Part shown: positions 57,007 through 64,000 of the stretch, piece by piece
How the letters are laid out: every line of letters starts with the position of its first letter
How positions within the stretch are numbered: the stretch's first letter is position 1
Assembly (NCBI GenBank): GCA_907163375.1
Contig: CAJQUW010011506.1
Span: forward strand, 248,001 to 312,000
Direction: 5' to 3'
DNA from: Prostheceraeus crozeri
Lineage: Eukaryota > Platyhelminthes > Polycladida > Euryleptidae
DNA: 64,000 bases
The notes under the pieces: model-generated
The model's database searches: none
The model's input: the letters and a program-made list of their open reading frames with translations, nothing else
Told to the model about the DNA's origin: nothing
Program-made: the position numbers and the translations under genes

Positions 57007-57072
57007 TTCTTTGATAATGCGGTGCATTTCAACATGTAGGCGCTGCAGCTGATCCAGGATGGATGGCAGATT
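57007..57072 (-). CDS. Putative exon, coiled-coil-like, unidentified gene
   Basis: Flanked by acceptor gaaattatctcccatag and donor AAAGAA|gtaagc on the minus strand. The 66 bp are phase 0 at both ends and encode NLPSILDQLQRLHVEMHRII, KE, a heptad-like helix. It is phase-compatible with the exon at 60946-61083, so it may belong to the same gene. I do not recognise the protein. Confidence 0.45.
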
Positions 57073-57378
57073 CTATGGGAGATAATTTCACACCGGTGCA
57101 AGTATCATTAAAGAATTAGCATCAAGTTAATAAAAATCAAGTCGTCACTTCGTTAGTGACATTATCTAGACTAACAACGGATGGCAGTAATAATGTGAAT
57201 TGTATTACTTGATGTCAATAGAGCTGTGTCAATAAACTTATGTAATTCCATCGATGCTGTGAAAACGAAAAATGTTGTAAAATCAAACTGCAATATATTT
57301 ACAAAATTTGAAGATTTTGATTGTAGAAATCACAGCTGACAAAAATGCAGAACTGGTGATATTCAAGGACAAAATAGA

Positions 57379-57475
57379 TCAAGTATTAGGAGTATTTTGC
57401 GATTGCAATTTCTCAGCTATATCTTTGGCAACCTGCTTTTGTTTCTCATGAGTTTCAGCACCAATGACCATCTCA
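57379..57475 (-). CDS. Putative terminal exon, unidentified gene
   Basis: A strong acceptor (tatttcctttgcag) precedes a frame reading EMVIGAETHEKQKQVAKDIA, EKLQSQNTPNT, then TGA. The lysine/glutamate-rich helix looks like real coding sequence, but no donor is seen. How it relates to the exon at 57007-57072 is unclear because it lies upstream of that exon on the same strand. Confidence 0.35.
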
Positions 57476-57974
57476 CTGCAAAGGAAATAGAGCTCTCATT
57501 ACTTAAGACATCGAAGGTATTAATCACTGACTCTTCGAAGTTGCATAACATGGACACCACCGTAATACAATAACTTTGGAATGTTTTCTTAGTGATTTTA
57601 TTTCTCATCATTATTTCTCCTCTTTCCCATCCATCAGGTTTTGTACTTCTCATCATAGCGTCATAGTCTTCGCACAACCTGGGGACCGCAATCCCAGAAT
57701 TCCATTCAAAAGTTTCAGATTCGAATCAGATCAATGAAATGTAAGTCGGTCGTGCAAATATCCACATGACAAATTTTCAACGTTTTGAAAAACATCTCTA
57801 GATGAATGTCATGTAAGCACGGTATGTTCAAATAATGCTACTGGCATATATCATACTGTATATTTAATAAATTTAAACATACATAGGCAATGGGGTCAAA
57901 GAAATGTCCTTTATTCCAAAGCAAGTTCAATGCCAACAACCACACTGCACAGCGTCTATTAGGGCCTACTATAC

Positions 57975-58206
57975 TGGCTTGATGGAACTTCCTTCTCCTC
58001 TGTCCCACTACTATGCCTGAGACGGCTGTATAATGTTACAAGTACTTTTTGGCTTAATGGAGTGTCCCCGTATGCCTGCATCCCTTGTAACATATCAGGG
58101 CCTCCAAGGTTGGTGCCGGGCTGCTGTTAGTTTGGTGCTTGGTGAATTGGGCTGGATTGTTGCTACTCTGGGTCCCACTCCGCACCTTCGGGTATATCTT
58201 TTACCT
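57975..58206 (+). repeat. Dispersed repeat family, copy 2
   Basis: Matches the complement of 3264-3457 across GGAGTGTC, CTTGTAACATATCAGGGCCT and GTCCCACTCCGC. See that copy. Confidence 0.7.
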
Positions 58207-58214
58207 ATGAAATA

Positions 58215-60940
58215 CGATTATATTCGGAGGACAGTAATTTCCTCTCTTTTGAGGAAAATTATGCGGTAGCTTGCAGTAATTCAGTGATTACAAATGAATT
58301 AAGCTTTACGCGTTTCAACTGTGTATGTAATGAACCCAAAGCAAAAATTGTAGCAATCATGTCGCAAGGCAAGTAAACAATTCAGCACACTGTTTATAAT
58401 TTCAACATATTTTATGTTGAAAATGTTGTTTTATTAGTTGTATAATTAGTTTTTATGACATTCGTCTTATACTTCTAAATCTAGAGAATAAAAACACAGC
58501 TGGTTTTGCTTTGCACAACAAATGTATCCGATAGTGAATAGCGGGTATGCCTTCAAAGCAGCAGAAATTAAAACAATTATCTTTTTGAAGCCATCAATTC
58601 AAAATTGATTAAAGATATCAATAGTTTTGAAAAACGTCACCGAAAATGGATTTAATATGTGACACGCTAAGTATTGAAGTAATTAGTGCTGCACATTTTT
58701 ATATGCATTTTATAAAAGGAATCTAGCAATATCACGGACAGAAAGGGAGAATCAAAGACGAAAGGGAAAATATAGAAAATTATGTATGCATGACAGCTTA
58801 AAAAGCAAATCTGAAGATGTAAATAATATTTAATACAAATTTAGCATCTATGTGATGCGCATGGTCTTTATGTAAACTTCAGAGATACAAAAAATGCAGA
58901 ATCATATGTAAAAACGACTGACAAATAGCAAAAACAAAATCAAATAATTGGGACTACATAAGACTCATGGACTGATAGGAATTTATCATATAAAGATTGA
59001 ATATTTCTGTAAAAAATTACTTACCCGGTAATTCACAAGAAGAAAATGCCGTAACTTACCGCGCAATTTATGGGATCAATTACGATGAGGCAACTTATTT
59101 TACACCTACACTAAGCGTCAGATCAGCAATTTTGCATGAGAGGGAAGTGCTTAGATACCGTAGTCTAGTGTTCGAAATATTGAATGCATTTTTCCAGAAT
59201 ATTCTTCCCGACTTTCGAACACCATCAGTAAGTTTAAAAAGGTATTAGGTCATTCATCGGATGAGTGCTAAATAGGCCTACATGTTTCTTTAATAGTTCT
59301 TTGCGCCAACTTATCTTTGAGAAATGTCTTCTACACTTCTCATAATCAATACACAAGCTACTAGTTGGTACTAAAATATCTCCAAAAAGATCAATTAGAG
59401 TTCATCAGTTTTTTCGCTAAATAAGTCTTGGTTCGCAATGACTCCAAAGGATTTTTTCAAAAATTATTGTTTATGCTACCAAAACATCATAGACAGAGGA
59501 CGGAAATCATGTTATAAGAGAAAGAATGGAAGTTTGACATTACAGACTCCATTGTTTGTGCATTTCCCGAGAGAGAAGTGTCTGGCATCAGGAGACTTTT
59601 GCTTCCTGAATCAATAAATAAAATCCGTGAATTACGTCTGGAAATTTCGCCCACGGAAAATGATTTCCAATAGAAAGATTGCTCAGACTAAATTCACCTG
59701 AAGGACAAATAATCTACTTGCAAAATATAATAAAGATCACAGTCTGTGCTGATCACGAGTTACCACTTTAACAATCAAATGTCAAATGCATAGGTCATCA
59801 AGCAGTGCATCTGAATAATTATGAAATATATTCCTAATATTCCTTATTATTTCTACTTTGCAAATCTACTTCAAAACAGTCATCCATTCCGTCGCTGCAT
59901 GCACTACCTTTCTTTCATCTTATATGTTCACCTATTCTTTGGTGAAATCGTCTGTTTATTACACAGTCACAGATGCTCAGTATCAGAATAAACCACATAA
60001 GTAAAATGATGCAAGACTTCAGAAACTTAGATGCAAGTGCGATATCTTTGAGATGAAAGCAACTGCTCACTTGTTTTAGTGTAAGACACAATTTGCATTT
60101 TTAAATCCAACTTTTCAAATGACTTTTTTAAACTTTCTTCTATATTTTATTGATGCCTCAACCATGTAGGGCAACATTAGATGACGATAAATTTCGTCTT
60201 GATATATTTCACTAGCATCATTCAAGATGTTTTGTCTTACTTTTTGCCAACAAGCGCAGCGAATTAATTTCTGTATGTTTGATTACATTGGACATACACG
60301 TATTGTGCCATTCAGAAGTCTGGAAATACTTCAAATGCGTCATGTGAATTGTTGTTCGTCAATTGAAATTCTTTGATTGGCCGAATAAATGCATTATTGT
60401 AGGGAATTTTATAATCTTACACTTGCAAATAAATTTGATTACATTTTCATGCTATTGCATCAAGGATAGATGTTTTATTAATTACTTTTTATATAGACAT
60501 TAGTATAGACTACTGAGTATAACAGCCAACATGCTAGCCTGTTTTGCCACCAATTATTGCTTCCCTGATTCATTTCCGAGTGTCTGCAACTCTATTTCTT
60601 TGATTGATTGAATAATTCAAGCTTGAACATACCTTTTGGTTACAACGACCATTCCGATTTTACCCCTACAAATTACAGTCAATGCAAGTCATTACAGTCG
60701 ACGACAATATCAAGCGTTTAGAGTTTGCTGACTTCTTTGTGAATTATGATCTATCTAAAGCAATGTTATGGAGAGACGAAGCAAGTTTCTCTTTGGATGA
60801 TTCGGTGAATTAGTATAACACCATTATATAGGGAACTCAAAGGTTATCCCTCACACTCATCACACTTGACAGTGTGAATGGCATTTTCCGAGAATTCAAG
60901 TTCAAGCCAATTTTTTCAAGTCTACCTTAACAAAGCGAAT
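58215..60940. other. No recognised gene
   Basis: The plus-strand ORF 58997-59248 (83 aa) ends at a donor-like CA|gtaagt but has no clear acceptor or family. Otherwise AT-rich spacer or intron. Confidence 0.4.
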
Positions 60941-60945
60941 CTTAC

Positions 60946-62558
60946 AGGCTGATAATGGATTCCAACATGATACCTCAATGACTTGCCTTCCAGCTTAGTG
61001 ATGCAGCGCCGCATTTTGGAAGGATCTTTACGATATTTCTTTAAACCATTGACAACAAAAGTATGCCGCAGTACATTGAATATCTAAAGAGAATGACAAC
61101 CACTAAGTCAATGAAATACACCAACACCTTTGATTCCCCGATCGCACTCGCCTGACCCAGGAATCGAACCGAAGTCCGCGTTGGATACGAGCTCGCACCC
61201 TGGCCAACACTGTAAACCGTACGCTACCAAACCGGTGAACTGCTTTCTACCACATGCTTTATTGCTTTTCATTTGGTAGCGTTTTTACTGGTTGGTGGCA
61301 GCTACCAGACCTACATGGTATCTACCAGATGCTTCTCATTCGTCTAGTCGCATAAATATGTTAATTGTTTATAAAGCAAACTTAACTGTAGATCAAACAA
61401 TTTTCATAATATTTTATCATGAATGATACCAGATTCCTACCAATAGAAGAGTTGAAATCAATGCCATCGATAATTGTTTATCCGATTGTCATCTGAATTC
61501 TCCATGATCGATTTCAATTTAGTCTCATTTCAAGTTTTGCTTTGTTGATACCATGTGGTTCCTAATGCGGTTGTGTTCAGGCTCTGTGGTAGATTCCTGT
61601 CTACCTGAGAAAAAATTATTGTTTTCTTTTTGAAATTGTCTTAAAATACATTAACTTTGGCAATTTTCAATACCATGTCATGATTTAGGCCTACATGGTG
61701 ATTTTCAAAGTTTGCATTGGAATGATTTATATGGTATATTTCAAATTTAGACCATTTTTTCTAGCAACATTCAAAATTATTTTCATGACAATTCAACAGC
61801 CGTGCAGCCAACGACTTTTAAGTTTTTCATGCAATAAATTTGTCTCTGTTTCTTCTAAAATTATGCACATGACAATACGAAGCATTCATTGCGAATTATT
61901 TGAGGCTTGTTTTGCAGGTTGTAAACACCTTCATTCCATGAATTATATGTCATTCCCTAAATGTGACAGTCTCAAAAATGATGTCTCCTAGCCGCAAAGG
62001 CCCTATATCACAGACAGATAAGCTTATCAAAATGAAAAGGTTGCAAAGTGAAATTGTGCAATAATTTCATCAATATTTAAGTGGTTGCTCAATAACAGCC
62101 TATTAAGCTGTATCAAAGCGTGAATGAGGAAACTTGGTTGTTTTAAAAACATCAATCAAATTATATTGTAGGCCTACAGAATTATAAGTATATTTTTTTG
62201 CAGTTTATCAAATCTGTGACCCTATTTGACAGATCAACTCCCATACATGGCAAGCTTTATAGGGAAAATTCGTAATTTCTTTTGTAATTTCATCGAAGAA
62301 GCATTGCTACTCTTTGAAATTTGATGTTTTTCATTCACAACTGTAATAGAACTAGGACAACAAAACTGAAATTAGAACTTTTATTTAATTGGAATCAACT
62401 GATATTAAATTTTCAGAGGTGCTAGCAATAATTTGAAGCAGACTGTTTATTTTTGTCCATTCAAAGAATCAAAAATCTTTGCATTATGAAAAAGATGTCG
62501 GGAAGCTCACTGTCAGCCAATTTTCATCAAAAATCGCATCTATATCGAAATTCTCCAT
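60946..62558 (-). CDS. Putative first two exons of an unidentified gene
   Basis: Exon 1 (62558-62511, 48 bp) starts with ATG and encodes MENFDIDAIFDENWLT, then donor ACA|gtgagc. A later exon (61083-60946, 138 bp, phase 0/0) has acceptor attctctttag and donor CCT|gtaaga. It encodes IFNVLRHTFVVNGLKKYRKD, PSKMRRCITKLEGKSLRYHV, GIHYQP, a basic and ordered-looking sequence. The phases agree. A tRNA-derived SINE sits 35 bp upstream of the second acceptor, inside the intron. I cannot assign a family; intermediate exons may be missing. Confidence 0.45.
61118..61231 (-). repeat. tRNA-derived SINE, copy 1
   Basis: The minus strand has an A-box-like TGGTAGCGTACGG and a perfect B box GGTTCGATTCC (61170-61160), then a shared tail CAGGCGAGTGC..GGGGAATCAAAGGTGTTGG. 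It matches 63421-63536 over its full length. Confidence 0.8.
61240..62500. other. No recognised gene
   Basis: AT-rich, probably intron of the unidentified gene. The 98-aa ORF at 61695-61991 has no recognisable motif. Confidence 0.4.
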
Positions 62559-62998
62559 CTTTAAATCGTTTTCGTGAGGACTACTGGCCAAAACTAGCAC
62601 CACGTGGGACAGAGACACATATCCCAATTTAATCTATGAAAGATCAGTTTTCTCATGGTATAATGTTCATAAAAATTGAATTGCAACTCCAATACGAATT
62701 TTGCAATTTAAAAAATGGTTATTTGCGGCATTTTTTCAATATACACATATATCTCTCTGACGTTGCATGGCCTTTATTACTGCGTCATAAGTAGTAAGCT
62801 ATTAACATTTAACAGTCAAACTTACAATATTGAATTCGATTATATTACACGAAAGTCTAAAATAATTTATAAATAATCAATAAGTTTACAATTATGAACA
62901 ATGTGCATTACTCGAATAAAAAGAAAAAGCAATCTCTCCCTTTTTTACGACGATTATTTTTTCTTTAGGTAATATCATTACCCGACGCGATTCGTCTC

Positions 62999-63355
62999 TC
63001 AGGACAGTCTCAAGGGCGAAGGGCACAGGTCAGGTAATACGTTTAAATCATGACGTCTTTTTATGAGGTGTGGCATGTTCTTGGTGATAGACCGTGATTC
63101 AGTCATTCTAGTAGACATCGCTGATTTATGTTTTGACAGGATTTTGCAACTAAAGTCGTCAATTTTCATCACCTCATCGGCATGTTGTTTTAAGTGGTGC
63201 TCATTAAGGTATTTGTACTGACTGTTCTTGTTCTTAATACTATTAGCGTGCTCGCGATGTCTAAGCCTGAAAGGGCGACAACTTTCTCCGATGTATTGCA
63301 TATTACAGAAGTTGCAACTAATAGATGAACACGATCTGGTAGGCAAAAAAGGCAA
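62999..63355 (-). pseudogene. PLE GIY-YIG endonuclease relic
   Basis: The open frame has ISCNFCNMQYIGESCRPFRL, RHREHANSIKNKN, HHLKQHADEV and DFSCKIL..KSAMSTRMTES. The CxxC next to the YIG core and the RxxEH helix are those of Penelope endonucleases. It is truncated on both sides and has no RT. Confidence 0.7.
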
Positions 63356-63420
63356 ACCATCTGCATTTGGGAAGAAATGTTAGTTTTTGATGAGATGGTT
63401 TCGCAGCGAAATTTATTTCA

Positions 63421-63536
63421 TTTGGTAGTTGTCGGTTTACAGTGTAGTGAAGAAGGTGCGAGCTCGTATCCACCGCGGACTTCGGTTCGATTCCTGGGTC
63501 AGGCGAGTGCAGCCGGGGAATCAAAGGTGTTGGTGT
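63421..63536 (+). repeat. tRNA-derived SINE, copy 2
   Basis: Begins TTTGGTAGTTGTCGGTTTAC and has the B box GGTTCGATTCC at 63484-63494. It ends GGGGAATCAAAGGTGTTGG. Opposite in orientation to copy 1 and clearly the same family. Confidence 0.8.
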
Positions 63537-63834
63537 CTTTTATTTACTTAATAATTGTATCCTTAGATATTATATTTAGATGCATCTTTAGATATTCTTT
63601 AAAACATGTTTGAAAATATTGTTGGTCGTGGCTTCAGTGGTCATCAACGTCACATGACATCAAGCTAATTGGTTTATTTTGAGGGCAACTTATGTTAAAA
63701 ACACAACTTTATAGCAGAGGCAAATCTCAAGATGTACAACAATTACAAGAGTGATTGAAGCAGCAATGGAAGATAAGATGAAATTGCTAGTACAGTGGAT
63801 GACTTGATTTATCATTTTGATATCGTCTAGATAC

Positions 63835-64000
63835 GGTGGTCTCCGTGGTACAGTGGTTAAGTGCTTGACCTAACGATCTTTCGGTACAGAGGTCCAGCCC
63901 CAAAAGCGTCATTGGAAGTCGTCAGGAGGAGCATTTGGAATAATAAAATCACAACGCTCCAGCTTTAAGTCTGACTGTGTCAGCACAGTCCAGCAAGGGG
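63835..64000 (+). repeat. tRNA-derived SINE, second family, cut by window end
   Basis: GGTGGTCTCCGTGGTACAGT followed by GGTTAAGTGCTTGACC is a tRNA-like 5' arm with A box TGGTACAGTGG (63847-63857). A B-box-like GGTCCAGCCCC follows at 63891. The tail runs past the window edge. Confidence 0.65.

Noticed and set aside
57575..57678. Minus-strand frame with CEDYDAMMRSTKPDGWERGE as a possible exon
   Set aside because: The acceptor lacks a pyrimidine tract, and its phase does not fit either neighbouring putative exon.
58997..59248. 83-aa plus-strand ORF ending at a donor-like gtaagt
   Set aside because: No acceptor, start context or family match. A donor-like site on the other strand (59025-59030) also fails to define an open exon.
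61695..61991. 98-aa plus-strand ORF
   Set aside because: No recognisable domain; likely chance in AT-rich DNA.

Overview
The window is AT-rich metazoan DNA. Genes are split by very long introns, and it carries many different transposons: Penelope-like elements, CR1/L2-type and RTE-type LINEs, hAT, Tc1/mariner, pogo and tRNA-derived SINEs. The best guess is a marine invertebrate with a large, repeat-rich genome; the sequence does not fix the species.

Host genes. The left half (38-33748, minus strand) is one gene that can be assembled completely by hand: a seven-exon WIPI3/WDR45B-type PROPPIN, an autophagy WD-repeat protein. All six introns have GT-AG ends and compatible phases, and the 1089 nt of coding exons read through as 362 aa. 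Its introns hold, from low to high coordinate, a Penelope endonuclease relic (871-1165), an RTE-like LINE tail (4312-4951), a pogo/Tigger-like MITE (4973-6102), a hAT relic (7765-8275), a complete hAT insertion with target duplication (15947-18253), a second LINE tail (21840-22125), a THAP-domain relic (24914-25088), a second hAT-like insertion (28718-31558) and a dead Tc1 element (31901-33314). At the right end (about 57.0-62.6 kb, minus strand) a few well-spliced exons suggest a second host gene that I do not recognise.

The region 34.8-45.2 kb is made of nested DNA transposons. It has a mariner relative with about 257-bp terminal inverted repeats (34819-36158), then a 7.9-kb interval bounded by TA-flanked inverted ends rich in ACACGTGT palindromes (37268-45199). 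Inside that interval sits an apparently intact pogo-like transposon (39844-42847) with an uninterrupted 543-aa DD35D transposase and eight copies of a 15-bp G-rich motif.

The region 45.4-56.9 kb is a Penelope-like element (PLE) cluster. It holds one intact 718-aa reverse transcriptase/GIY-YIG ORF (48340-50496) and several truncated copies. The copies repeatedly occur as inverted partial duplicates next to TA microsatellites. Their termini fold into hammerhead-ribozyme-like motifs. Three have the canonical C3-G8 core pair. Two other families appear to replace it with A3-U8 and U3-A8 Watson-Crick pairs. This is the most interesting signal in the window. LINE fragments (45455-46610; 54815-55325) and tRNA-derived SINEs (61118-61231; 63421-63536; 63835 to the window end) complete the inventory.
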